5,139 bases of DNA from Candidatus Hodarchaeota archaeon (GCA_016840025.1 JAEOTF010000349.1:1-5139), one strand, 5' to 3'; positions 1 to 4,961 are shown, counted from the stretch's first letter. Made by a program: numbers and translations. Notes: a model not told the origin generated them from the sequence alone.

Positions 1-234
1 AAAATAGAATATTTCTATAGAAAAGCGGGTAATACAATTCATAAAGAAGTAATCTATTTTATGGCCAAAACAGAGGAGACCAATGTAAAAATATCGTTTG
101 AACATACTGAATATAGATGGCTCAGATTCGAAAAAGCATTACAACAGTTGATTTTTGAGAATGCTAAACTGGTTCTAAGAAAGGCGAATAAAGCAATTGC
201 AGGAATATTTAATGACGCAAAAAACGTATGTTAG
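1..234 (+). CDS. Nudix hydrolase, C-terminal part (bis(5'-nucleosyl)-tetraphosphatase-like), 5' end outside the window
   Basis: The frame is open from base 1 to a TAG at 232-234, giving 77 residues without a start, so this is the 3' end of a gene beginning upstream. The segment reads YFYR, then HKEVIYFMA, then EHTEYRWLRFEKAL, then FENAKLVLRKA. This is the usual order in the C-terminal half of archaeal and eukaryotic Ap4A-hydrolase-type Nudix proteins: beta strand 'K.V.YF.A', the 'E..WL.f.eAl..l.f' helix entry, then 'en.k.vl..A'. The Nudix box itself (GX5EX7REUXEEXGU) would lie upstream and cannot be checked. Family members cleave dinucleoside polyphosphates or other nucleoside diphosphate-X compounds in the cytoplasm. 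The internal ATG at 61 lies inside the domain and is not a start. The stop codon falls in the first of several TAGCTAG words (232-256). The family call is firm, the substrate is not. Confidence 0.82.
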   Translation, partial: KIEYFYRKAGNTIHKEVIYFMAKTEETNVKISFEHTEYRWLRFEKALQQLIFENAKLVLRKANKAIAGIFNDAKNVC

Positions 235-242
235 CTAGAATA

Positions 243-256
243 CAGCTAGCTAGCTG
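243..256. repeat. Perfect palindromic AGCT word, CAGCTAGCTAGCTG
   Basis: A 14-base perfect palindrome containing two overlapping copies of AGCTAGCT lies 8 bases after the Nudix stop codon; another TAGCTAG overlaps the stop itself at 232-238. It is the same word seen at 399-409, 1785-1792, 3564-3575, 3633-3642, 4279-4286 and 4497-4504. Its function is unknown. Confidence 0.85.
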
Positions 257-311
257 GAACTTAGAAATTGTAAATAAATAATAACTAGCAATTGGCTCAT
301 TTAGTTAGCTG

Positions 312-316
312 GGAGG
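312..316 (+). promoter_or_regulatory. Shine-Dalgarno GGAGG before the broken small gene
   Basis: GGAGG is preceded by TTAGCTG and followed after 10 bases by TTG (327). It is one of only three good ribosome binding sites in the window, and supports 327 as a former translation start. Confidence 0.4.
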
Positions 317-372
317 AACTTGTGTTTTGGTAGATTCTATTGTAGTTGTGAAATTTGAAGATAATGTCAAAA

Positions 373-382
373 AGCGCGAGCG
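373..382. repeat. CG-rich word AGCGCGAGCG at a frame break
   Basis: This short alternating C/G stretch in AT-rich surroundings marks where the small broken gene changes frame. Loss of one CG pair restores the reading frame into the next segment. Confidence 0.5.
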
Positions 383-398
383 ACCAATCTGTACACTA

Positions 399-409
399 AG
401 CTAGCTAGC
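399..409. repeat. AGCTAGCTAGC word
   Basis: An eleven-base AGCT tract lies inside the second segment of the broken small gene, where it would encode Lys-Leu-Ala-Ser. Frame a also terminates at the TAG inside it. Confidence 0.8.
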
Positions 410-537
410 GTTACTAAAAATGTAGATATGGTGGAGGATTTGATTGACGTGGCTCTTAAAGCGAATGAATATCTATCGATAAAATTAATTCTGATGGTGG
501 AAATAAGATCACGCTAACTATTTGAGTTGTAAAACCT

Positions 538-1690
538 TTGATCTCCAGATTTAGTCCGTTTGATCCCAAAATATTCCCAGTATTGTTCTTAAGTTATATC
601 ATCGCTTGTAGTTTGATAGGTAATTATTCTCTGAGTATAGAAACATGGATTATTGTTTTCATCGCACTATCTGCCTACCTGTTCGGTGTTTATATTGGTT
701 TGAAACTCATTACAAAATCAATAAATCTCATGTTTAAACAACTTCTCTCAAAATTGTTATTTGGATTTCTAATGCTCTTTTTAATCTTTATGTCTTTTCG
801 TATAACCATATCGCCTTGGTGGATAAACCTCCTAGGGGTTATACCGCGCGCGCGCTAGAAAAACTAAAACGTTTAGGGTCGATTTCCTACTTTCTAGGAA
901 TCGTCTATTTTCTCTGCCTTGATCTCATACTAGGGGGATTTCCTTTTTTCCACTCAAATTTAAGGCTATTAGTATATTATGTACCATTTAGAATTTCTAG
1001 CCTTGGTCTAATCCTCCTGGGAAGTTGTTTAATTATTGTAACTGAAAATGCCAAAAAAAGGCAATTATTGTTATTTTTTTTATTCTGATCTTAAATTTAT
1101 TGTTATTCGGTTTAATTACGTATGTTCAAGATATTCTATTGATAGTTTTTACTTTTCTTTCTTTAGTGTGGTGCTTAAAAATAATAAAATCTAAATACGT
1201 GGCTGTGTTAGGTTTGCTTTCTACTTGTGCTCTGTTCATTGGCCCTCTGAGAAAAATTTTATTCAAGCATTACTTAACTGTCAAGCATCTCGACCTCATA
1301 ATTCGCAGCTCTAAATGGTTTGGGAAAACTTGGGGGGCGTGTACTTTTGCATTTCCTGATTCCCGATTATTTATTCATCAAATCATATTGGATATTTATT
1401 ATGGTGGTGGAAACGCGGACCTGATAGGCCTTACCACAACTTGGATTGGCCCAATATTTCTCGATTTTGGCATTGTTGGAGTAGTTGGTATAATGCTTTG
1501 GTTAGGTATCCTCATGGGGTTCTTCTTTTCGTTTTTGGGTTCCACCCAGAATTCCGGAAACCTTCACCTACTTGCAGTAGTTCTCTATTCTTTGTCATGG
1601 TCTTTATCGGTGGTTTGTATTGATCTTGGGCCTGATTGGATTATTTTTGCATGTTTAGTGATATTCACTTATTTCTTCACTATTTTGTAG
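538..1690 (+). pseudogene. Oligosaccharide repeat-unit (O-antigen-type) polymerase-like membrane protein, split over three frames
   Basis: Three abutting hydrophobic segments form one gene: 538-855 (frame 1), about 856-1085 (frame 3) and about 1061-1690 (frame 2). Joined, they give about 383 residues with some ten membrane helices. Family-like marks appear in order: FDPKIFPVLF near the N-terminus, GGFPFFHSNLR (933-965), and GPIFLDFGIVG (1448-1480). This matches the archaeal putative O-antigen polymerase/oligosaccharide repeat-unit polymerase group, which acts in the membrane to join sugar repeat units for surface glycans. The first break is in a (CG)5C tract (845-855) followed at once by a TAG stop; removing one CG reads through as PRALEKLKRL. 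The second is within 1046-1088, most likely at T8 (1074-1081) or the A7 run (1053-1059); one extra base joins the segments. TTG at 538 is the first usable start and has no ribosome site. It could be a decayed gene, a slippage-switched gene, or sequencing error. Confidence 0.68.
845..855. repeat. (CG)5C dinucleotide tract interrupting the polymerase-like gene
   Basis: Five CG units plus C run directly into TAG (856-858), forming the composite CGCGCTAG. The polymerase segment stops here in frame 1 and resumes in frame 3. A one-unit contraction (2 bases) restores the frame. Alternating CG tracts can adopt left-handed Z-DNA and are prone to slippage; whether that happens here is inference. Confidence 0.85.
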
Positions 1691-1784
1691 GAAAGGTCTT
1701 CATTCCTTCATAAACATAAACTGCTCTAAATATAATTATAGGCAGTGTTGAACATGTTGCCGCGAGGGATCCTTTTCCACTTCA

Positions 1785-1792
1785 AGCTAGCT
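1785..1792. repeat. AGCTAGCT word
   Basis: A single copy of the octamer in the gap upstream of the MFS transporter, with near-symmetric flanks (AAGCTAGCTGGCTT). Confidence 0.8.
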
Positions 1793-1970
1793 GGCTTAAT
1801 GCGTGCGCTATTACTGTCGCATAGACAAAACTAGTATGAGGAATGATTTTATCAGAAACTGCAATATCCTATTCTCAATTTTTAAAATCTATAATGAAAA
1901 GACTAAATAGGTAACACTGAATCGTACTTTACAAGAATAGAGAACACATAACGCATGCTCTTTGTATTTA

Positions 1971-1975
1971 GAGGT
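1971..1975 (+). promoter_or_regulatory. Shine-Dalgarno GAGGT that decides the MFS start
   Basis: GAGGT lies 9 bases before GTG 1985, a normal spacing. The upstream ATG at 1955 has no such site, and this motif would lie inside its coding region. Confidence 0.55.
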
Positions 1976-1984
1976 AAAGTACTT

Positions 1985-3190
1985 GTGAAACTAAAATTTT
2001 ATGAAAAATCGGAGAGAGGCGTCCTCGCAACTTTGACGTTTTCGCACCTTGCACAGCATTTCCATGCTGGTTTATCAGTATTGTATACGGACATCATGTT
2101 TGACCTAAATATGAATTATATACAACTAGGCGTTATGACTGGTACAACAAGGATAATATCCGGTTTTCTTCAAATCGTTTGGAGTATTCTCAGTCGATAT
2201 TTTTCTAGAAGGCTTTTACTTGGATTTGGAAATATACTGACATCAATTGGCTGTTTAATTATTGGCAGATCTCAAAGATTCATAGAAATAACTTTTGGTA
2301 ACATAGTTAGTGGGAGTGGGCAAGCTGCTCCACATCCTATTGGTACGTCGATAATAGCTAATAAATTTCAAAAAGGAAAGGTTGCAGGAGCGCTTTCAAT
2401 TTTTTATGGTCTTGGATATATTGGAAACATCATAAGCCCCATTATATTGTCAGCGATTTCCCTCTCGATTGGTTGGCGTCAAGCGATATTTTTCTTAGTA
2501 TTAATACCCCTCATCACGGGTATAAACGTTCTTTATTATCTTAAGAGCGACCCATCAGCTTCAAGATCAATCCAAAAAGAAGAACCTACTCATCTCTTGA
2601 GTGATGTTAAATCAGCAATTCATGTAAAAGGAGCTTTACTTATTTTAGCAGCTCAAGGATTTGCAGTTGGTGGCACTGGAATGGGAATAATAATCACTTA
2701 TACTCCGCTCTTTCTAAGAAATATTTTAAAAATAGGAATTTTTGAAACGAGCATCATCTATTCAATTGCAGTAGCTGGAGGAGTTATCGGCACTATAATG
2801 TTTGGCCATATGGCGAACAAATATGGCAATTTGAAAACAGTGGCGACAATAATAGGTATATGTTCTATTCTAATTCTTCTCCTAACGTTTTACCACTCTT
2901 TTAACCTTTTTATTCTGTTCCACCTATTTTTAATTGGGACTACTTCTTTTGCTAGTAGCAGTTTATTACAAGCGCATCTTTCTTCTATTTCTACACCACG
3001 TCAAAGAGATATTCTAATAGGTCTCTTTTTTACAGTAGGATTCGGAATTAGCTCGGTATGGACTACTATCGCAGGATTCTTAATCGATATTTATCAATCC
3101 TTCAATCCAGTATGGATTTTAAGATCGTTTCTAGGAATTATTGCGTTCTTCATTTTAATGTGTGCTTTATACAAAAATTCTTCAAAATAA
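1985..3190 (+). CDS. Major facilitator superfamily transporter, fosmidomycin-resistance (Fsr)-like
   Basis: An intact gene; from GTG 1985 the product is 401 residues, the usual MFS length, with about twelve hydrophobic helices in two halves. Near the N-terminus HLAQHFHAGLSVLYTDI followed by LNMNYIQLGVMTG (about 21-53) resembles the 'aHf..h...gll..l...f.lsytqlGll' opening of Fsr-like carriers. A degenerate motif A follows at SRYFSRRLLLG (70-80), then GQAAPHPIGTSIIANKF (112-128), which fits the family's 'A.HP.g.a..a'. A hydrophilic central loop spans about 186-210, and a second motif A, GHMANKYGN, lies at 274-282. The first motif A lacks the usual Gly and Asp. GTG 1985 is preferred for its ribosome site; ATG 1955 would add 10 residues. 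It probably exports a small hydrophobic compound or drug by proton exchange; the substrate cannot be read. It is the longest undamaged gene here and has no co-directional partner. Confidence 0.9.
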   Translation: MKLKFYEKSERGVLATLTFSHLAQHFHAGLSVLYTDIMFDLNMNYIQLGVMTGTTRIISGFLQIVWSILSRYFSRRLLLGFGNILTSIGCLIIGRSQRFIEITFGNIVSGSGQAAPHPIGTSIIANKFQKGKVAGALSIFYGLGYIGNIISPIILSAISLSIGWRQAIFFLVLIPLITGINVLYYLKSDPSASRSIQKEEPTHLLSDVKSAIHVKGALLILAAQGFAVGGTGMGIIITYTPLFLRNILKIGIFETSIIYSIAVAGGVIGTIMFGHMANKYGNLKTVATIIGICSILILLLTFYHSFNLFILFHLFLIGTTSFASSSLLQAHLSSISTPRQRDILIGLFFTVGFGISSVWTTIAGFLIDIYQSFNPVWILRSFLGIIAFFILMCALYKNSSK

Positions 3191-3197
3191 CGCGGCA

Positions 3198-3260
3198 ATG
3201 ATATGCTCATCATCTCATATAGGTGCTGCTGAATTCGATAGCGCGCGCGCTAAAACGTGA
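3198..3260 (+). other. Short coding-like trace containing a CG tract
   Basis: ATG 3198 opens 20 codons ending at TGA 3258-3260, reading MICSSSHIGAAEF then DSARAKT. The SARA part is encoded by the (GC)5 tract. It begins 8 bases after the MFS stop. It is too short to call a gene; it may be debris, and it resembles other short frames in the window that contain a CG word. Confidence 0.2.
3239..3252. repeat. 14-base palindrome TA(GC)5TA
   Basis: A perfect self-complementary CG tract with TA on each side lies 49 bases after the MFS stop and about 28 bases beyond the stop of the convergent zinc-ribbon gene. Its position between convergent genes would allow a hairpin or Z-DNA role, but no T-run follows, so it is not a typical terminator. 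Confidence 0.85.
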
Positions 3261-3279
3261 AGCTTGTGCTAACACTCAA

Positions 3280-3414
3280 TTATTCTTTCTTTTGGAATAA
3301 TTGGTTATCATCTAAAAATCCATATATTAAAGTGGAATTACATTTAGGACACTGGTCTTTTTTAAGAAGATAGTAGATATGGCATTTGTCACAGAAATAT
3401 CTATACTCTTTCAT
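3280..3414 (-). CDS. 44-residue zinc-ribbon (rubredoxin-like) protein
   Basis: On the minus strand, ATG at 3414-3412 opens 44 codons ending at TAA (3282-3280). The product has two CxxC knuckles, C8-D-K-C11 and C22-P-K-C25, separated by ten residues, the classic four-cysteine zinc ribbon or rubredoxin-like fold. Aromatic residues (Y4, Y6, F7, Y14, Y15) surround the first pair and a short acidic/polar tail follows (LDDNQLFQKKE). Such tiny archaeal proteins bind Zn or Fe and often serve as nucleic-acid or partner-binding modules; nothing here fixes the function. The start has only a weak GGAT upstream. A TATTATAAATA stretch at about 3423-3433 is AT-rich but too close for a normal TATA box. The gene follows the QueG-like remnant on the same strand after about 30 bases. 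The cysteine pattern makes a chance ORF unlikely. Confidence 0.72.
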   Translation of the reverse strand: MKEYRYFCDKCHIYYLLKKDQCPKCNSTLIYGFLDDNQLFQKKE

Positions 3415-3446
3415 CTTATCCAGTATTTATAATACAAAACAGGCGA

Positions 3447-3560
3447 TTAATAAATTATGATAACGTTGCGCACGCGCGTGAGGTCAGCTATACCAAAAAG
3501 ATCTCCACCTAGCCGTTTACTTATCTTTTCTAATTCGGATCGGAGACTCTCTTGGCTCAT
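3447..3560 (-). pseudogene. N-terminal remnant resembling QueG-like (COG1600-type) Fe-S proteins
   Basis: On the minus strand, ATG 3560-3558 opens 37 codons ending at TAA (3449-3447). The sequence reads MSQESLRSELEKISKRLGGD, then LFGIADLTRVRNVI. The 'l...a..lGaDl.GiAdl..vr' pattern is the usual opening of epoxyqueuosine-reductase-like and related 4Fe-4S proteins, which run to roughly 250-350 residues; here only the opening survives, with no cysteine clusters. The reading fails shortly after the palindrome CACGCGCGTG (3471-3480), which encodes part of Leu-Thr-Arg-Val. An AGCTAGCTAGCT tract lies 3 bases upstream of the start codon. The best explanation is a truncated gene whose remainder was lost or replaced by the region holding the zinc-ribbon gene. 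A complete small protein is possible but less likely. Family assignment rests on one short motif. Confidence 0.42.
3471..3480. repeat. CG-rich palindrome CACGCGCGTG
   Basis: A ten-base perfect palindrome, preceded by TGCGCA (3467-3472), lies inside the QueG-like remnant about ten codons before it terminates. Confidence 0.8.
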
Positions 3561-3563
3561 ATT

Positions 3564-3575
3564 AGCTAGCTAGCT
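3564..3575. repeat. AGCTAGCTAGCT palindrome directly upstream of a start codon
   Basis: A twelve-base AGCT tract, identical to 244-255, lies only 3 bases upstream of the minus-strand ATG of the QueG-like remnant, where a ribosome site would be expected. Confidence 0.85.
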
Positions 3576-3632
3576 GCATCAAAAAGTAAGAATATAAACT
3601 TATAACTTCATTAAGTCAAGACATATGCTTTC

Positions 3633-3642
3633 CTAGCTAGCT
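3633..3642. repeat. CTAGCTAGCT word
   Basis: A second AGCT tract 58 bases from the one at 3564-3575, in the gene-poor stretch. The two are the closest pair after the duplicated copies at 244-255. Confidence 0.8.
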
Positions 3643-3829
3643 GAGAAATCTCTTGACCCCCCTACTCTTAAAACATAATAATGGTTAACAAAAACATTAC
3701 TTCCGATAGGGCTCGCGCTCTACGGTATGAGCTTGATCCTGTTTAAGCTGCTATTCACTTTGATTCAAAATCATAGAATAAGAAGTTCTGTATCTTACTA
3801 TGAATTCCCTTCAAACGCCCCTAGGTTTC

Positions 3830-4198
3830 CTAGACGAACAAAGTTGTAAACAATGTGAAACCAACTACCCCTAAGATTAAGGCGATAGCAATGAATATAA
3901 TTATTGCTAGAATAGCAATACCAAAAGCCGTGCCCCATCTACATTCAAAATAATGTCTTATTAGAGCTAACCAGATTATCAATTGGATGATTACAGCGAT
4001 TACGCCTGAAAAAAAAGTGCCGAAGACGCTCCCAACAACTGTTCCAATAACTGCTATAAGTATAGCATCAACAAGTTTGGCCTTTTTACCTCCCACAACT
4101 ACTCTGCCAGAGAGCCACATAGCTGGCGCAATAAAGATTGTTGAAAATATTACATTTAATACAAATGCATCTAGATTAAGTGACAGCTTAATCACCAT
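3830..4198 (-). CDS. Small integral membrane protein with four helices, function unknown
   Basis: On the minus strand, ATG 4198-4196 opens 122 codons ending in TAG (3832-3830). Hydrophobic helices lie at about 11-29, 43-61, 63-81 and 90-118. Short polar loops separate them: SGRVVVGGKKAKLVD (30-44), including a basic GGKKAK patch, and RHYFECRWGT (81-90) with the only cysteine. The pattern W-SGR-G-(K)-DA..I...GT..G.......WL.LI...F.C.W..A is typical of a recurring unnamed family of archaeal small membrane proteins, recognised here only by style. The many Gly residues in helices 2 and 4 suggest close helix packing. No catalytic motif is seen. The opposite strand is also open over 3987-4298, but that product lacks membrane or domain character and is treated as a shadow. 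It is not part of an operon. Confidence 0.72.
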   Translation of the reverse strand: MVIKLSLNLDAFVLNVIFSTIFIAPAMWLSGRVVVGGKKAKLVDAILIAVIGTVVGSVFGTFFSGVIAVIIQLIIWLALIRHYFECRWGTAFGIAILAIIIFIAIALILGVVGFTLFTTLFV

Positions 4199-4231
4199 TT
4201 TTCACTTTTTTAACTCAGAATATTATTCTAC

Positions 4232-4247
4232 GATTTTATTAATAAAA
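4232..4247 (-). promoter_or_regulatory. Candidate TATA box for the small membrane protein gene
   Basis: Read on the minus strand, TTTTATTAATAAAATC is centred about 42 bases upstream of ATG 4198. A start site some 26 bases downstream would leave a leader of about 16 bases. No ribosome binding site is present. Low-specificity AT-rich match. Confidence 0.28.
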
Positions 4248-4278
4248 GAATGTGAAGATGGTGCACACGTGATAAACC

Positions 4279-4286
4279 AGCTAGCT
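4279..4286. repeat. AGCTAGCT word between divergent genes
   Basis: A single copy in the space between the minus-strand membrane protein gene and the plus-strand AbrB gene, with GTGCAC and CACGTG palindromes (4261-4271) just to its left. Confidence 0.8.
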
Positions 4287-4357
4287 AAATGTAAATGATG
4301 AAAATATGGCATTGAAAACTAAAAATATGAAAGGTTTAATTTAGTGAAAAGTTGTCA

Positions 4358-4385
4358 TTCCCATCTTATGGGGAAAACATTTTTT
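4358..4385 (+). terminator. Weak hairpin plus T6, terminator-like
   Basis: TTCCCAT (4358-4364) pairs with ATGGGGAA (4368-4375) across a 3-base loop with one bulged G, and six T follow at 4380-4385. No plus-strand gene upstream needs it, so it may be chance or act on the AbrB leader. Confidence 0.2.
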
Positions 4386-4403
4386 AGAATTGATCGCTGA
4401 AAA

Positions 4404-4411
4404 TTATATAT
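4404..4411 (+). promoter_or_regulatory. TATA-like box TTATATAT before the AbrB gene
   Basis: This is the strongest TATA-like match in the divergent space, but it is only about 14 bases from ATG 4421. With normal archaeal spacing, transcription would start near 4430, just ahead of the in-frame ATG at 4442. Either the true box is further upstream or the shorter start is used. Confidence 0.25.
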
Positions 4412-4420
4412 TGATGTGAT

Positions 4421-4603
4421 ATGACTGTTTTAGCAGAGGCAATGATTAGTCGAAACTTTAGAGTTACGATCCCCAAAGAGGTCCGAGAACACCTAAAGCT
4501 AGCTGAAGGTAACAAACTCATTTTTTTCACCGTAGCAGAATTGAAAGAACGAGTGTGTTTTAGAAGGGTAAATAGGAATCCATATGAAAAAAATCTGAAG
4601 TAG
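4421..4603 (+). CDS. AbrB/SpoVT-family (swapped-hairpin) DNA-binding protein
   Basis: Sixty residues. The diagnostic run SRNFRVTIPKEVREHLKL is at 10-27, followed by AEGNKLIFF (28-36): beta strand, 'TIPK' turn, 'vRe.L.l' helix and 'eGdkl.f' strand of the AbrB/MazE swapped-hairpin fold. Such proteins dimerise and bind DNA with basic residues (R11, R14, K19, R22) as regulators or antitoxins. After this the usual 'e.GrvvfrK' ending is altered to ELKERVCFRRVNRNPYEKNLK, with a basic tail. No PIN-type VapC toxin gene follows, so it is an orphan regulator here. The octamer AGCTAGCT is embedded in its codons 26-28 (4497-4504, Lys-Leu-Ala). No ribosome site precedes ATG 4421; an in-frame ATG at 4442 would remove seven residues but cut into the first strand region, so 4421 is preferred. 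A T8 run follows the stop. Confidence 0.85.
   Translation: MTVLAEAMISRNFRVTIPKEVREHLKLAEGNKLIFFTVAELKERVCFRRVNRNPYEKNLK
4497..4504. repeat. AGCTAGCT word inside the AbrB gene
   Basis: The only copy of the octamer within an intact gene; it is accommodated in frame as part of Lys26-Leu27-Ala28. Confidence 0.8.
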
Positions 4604-4617
4604 ACAATTTCTTACTA

Positions 4618-4625
4618 TTTTTTTT
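4618..4625 (+). terminator. T8 tract after the AbrB gene
   Basis: Eight T begin 15 bases after the AbrB stop. Archaeal RNA polymerase often terminates at such T-runs without a hairpin, so this is a plausible end for the AbrB transcript. Confidence 0.45.
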
Positions 4626-4674
4626 AAAACATTGCATCACAAATAGATTTCTTAGCGTGTTGCTAGTTAGCTGT

Positions 4675-4734
4675 ATGGCTCTAGAGAGCGCTGATAAAGG
4701 TTTTTTTGATGGAAGAGTTTATGTCTGTATGTAG
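4675..4734 (+). other. Short coding-like trace after a TAGTTAGCTG word
   Basis: ATG 4675 opens 19 codons (MALESADKGFFDGRVYVCM) to TAG, directly after TGCTAGTTAGCTG (4661-4673), a near-copy of the AGCT word. The 175 bases between the AbrB and lysW genes hold nothing else clear. Probably not a gene. Confidence 0.15.
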
Positions 4735-4778
4735 AGATGGCGTTTTGGATTTCTAGCTTACCCTTATTTGAATGATCA

Positions 4779-4961
4779 TTATTCTCCCCAATCTTCAGCT
4801 TCTAACGCCAACATCTTAAGTTTTAAGCCTTCCTCTGTCTTTTCTATTTCATAATCTGCGCCACAATCAGGGCAGCTCACAATTTCGCCTTCCAAGACGT
4901 CTTCTGGAATTTCAATCTCTGCTTCGCAATCTATACAGGTATTCTTGTTTTTCTCTTCCAT
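4779..4961 (-). CDS. lysW: Amino-group carrier protein LysW (lysine/arginine biosynthesis)
   Basis: A minus-strand, 60-residue, strongly acidic protein. CxxC pairs at C9/C12 and C30/C33 form the zinc ribbon typical of LysW, and the C-terminus ends EAEDWGE, the conserved tail. The gamma-carboxylate of the last glutamate is joined by a LysX/ArgX ligase to the amino group of alpha-aminoadipate (lysine route) or glutamate (ornithine/arginine route). The carrier then presents intermediates to LysZ, LysY, LysJ and LysK through its acidic surface. Length and both marks match the family. The start ATG 4961-4959 has GGAGGG (4979-4974) 12 bases upstream. The usual partners are not in the window: lysX, often adjacent, is not downstream, where the convergent AbrB gene lies, so the pathway genes must be elsewhere or beyond the right edge. 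One bifunctional carrier may serve both routes in archaea. Confidence 0.95.
   Translation of the reverse strand: MEEKNKNTCIDCEAEIEIPEDVLEGEIVSCPDCGADYEIEKTEEGLKLKMLALEAEDWGE

Larger units (their letters stand above)
327..525 (+). pseudogene. Small unrecognised protein gene broken by two frameshifts
   Basis: Three consecutive reading frames give protein-like sequence that joins into one product of about 66 residues. Frame a (327-373) reads VDSIVVVKFEDNVKK. Frame b (about 377-470) contains TNLYTKLASV and NVDMVEDLIDVALKANEYL. Frame c (475-525) reads IDKINSDGGNKITLTI and ends at TGA. The first shift falls in the CG-rich word 373-382: removing one CG there joins frames a and b. The second falls on TATCTATC (470-477): one more TATC unit joins b and c. 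A TTG at 327 sits 10 bases after a good GGAGG (312-316), which is why it is taken as the start; there is no ATG in that frame. The polymerase remnant follows after 12 bases. I do not recognise the family. The alternative is chance coding-like sequence, but acidic and amphipathic composition across all three joins argues for a real broken gene. Confidence 0.45.
1691..1984. other. Gap between polymerase remnant and MFS gene, with coding-like traces
   Basis: No intact gene is visible on either strand. A frame open from 1720 to the TAG at 1822-1824 gives a protein-like stretch including GSVEHVAARDPFPLQASWLN; it has no start codon and could be the debris of another gene. An AGCTAGCT word lies within it (1785-1792), followed by the CG-rich TGCGTGCGC (about 1800-1808). 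A 24-codon ORF from ATG 1836 looks like chance. The AT-rich TTTTTAAAATCTATA near 1878-1892 could be the MFS promoter, with a leader of roughly 70 bases, but this is weak. Confidence 0.4.
3561..3829. other. Gene-poor stretch with AGCT words and coding-like traces
   Basis: No intact gene is visible on either strand. ATG 3681 (+) opens 21 codons reading MVNKNITSDRARALRYELDPV to TAA 3744-3746, and the same frame continues for ten more codons. On the minus strand a frame crossing 3640-3720 also reads protein-like (PIGSNVFVNHYYVLRVGG) but is bounded by stops. These overlap and cannot both be real. Two AGCT words (3564-3575, 3633-3642), a C6 run (3657-3662) and GCTCGCGCTC (3711-3720) are present. 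No tRNA or terminator is evident. Confidence 0.4.

Noticed and set aside
1441..1623. Plus-strand open frame of 60 codons inside the polymerase region
   Set aside because: It overlaps the frame carrying the family-like GPIFLDFGIVG segment and has no family features of its own.
1836..1910. 24-codon ORF from ATG 1836
   Set aside because: Short, no ribosome site, no recognisable sequence.
3239..3252. CG palindrome as an intrinsic terminator between convergent genes
   Set aside because: No loop of normal size and no T-run follows on either strand, and the same tract type occurs inside coding sequence.
232..3642. AGCT words as a CRISPR array or tandem repeat
   Set aside because: The words are 8-14 bases, irregularly spaced by tens to thousands of bases, with no spacers of constant size and no cas genes.
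3700..3760. Possible tRNA-like or structured RNA around GCTCGCGCTC
   Set aside because: No cloverleaf arms or TTC loop could be paired by eye.
3987..4298. Plus-strand open frame of 103 codons across the small membrane protein gene
   Set aside because: It is antisense to a convincing four-helix membrane protein, is rich in Thr/Pro/Ile as expected from the reverse complement, and shows no domain.
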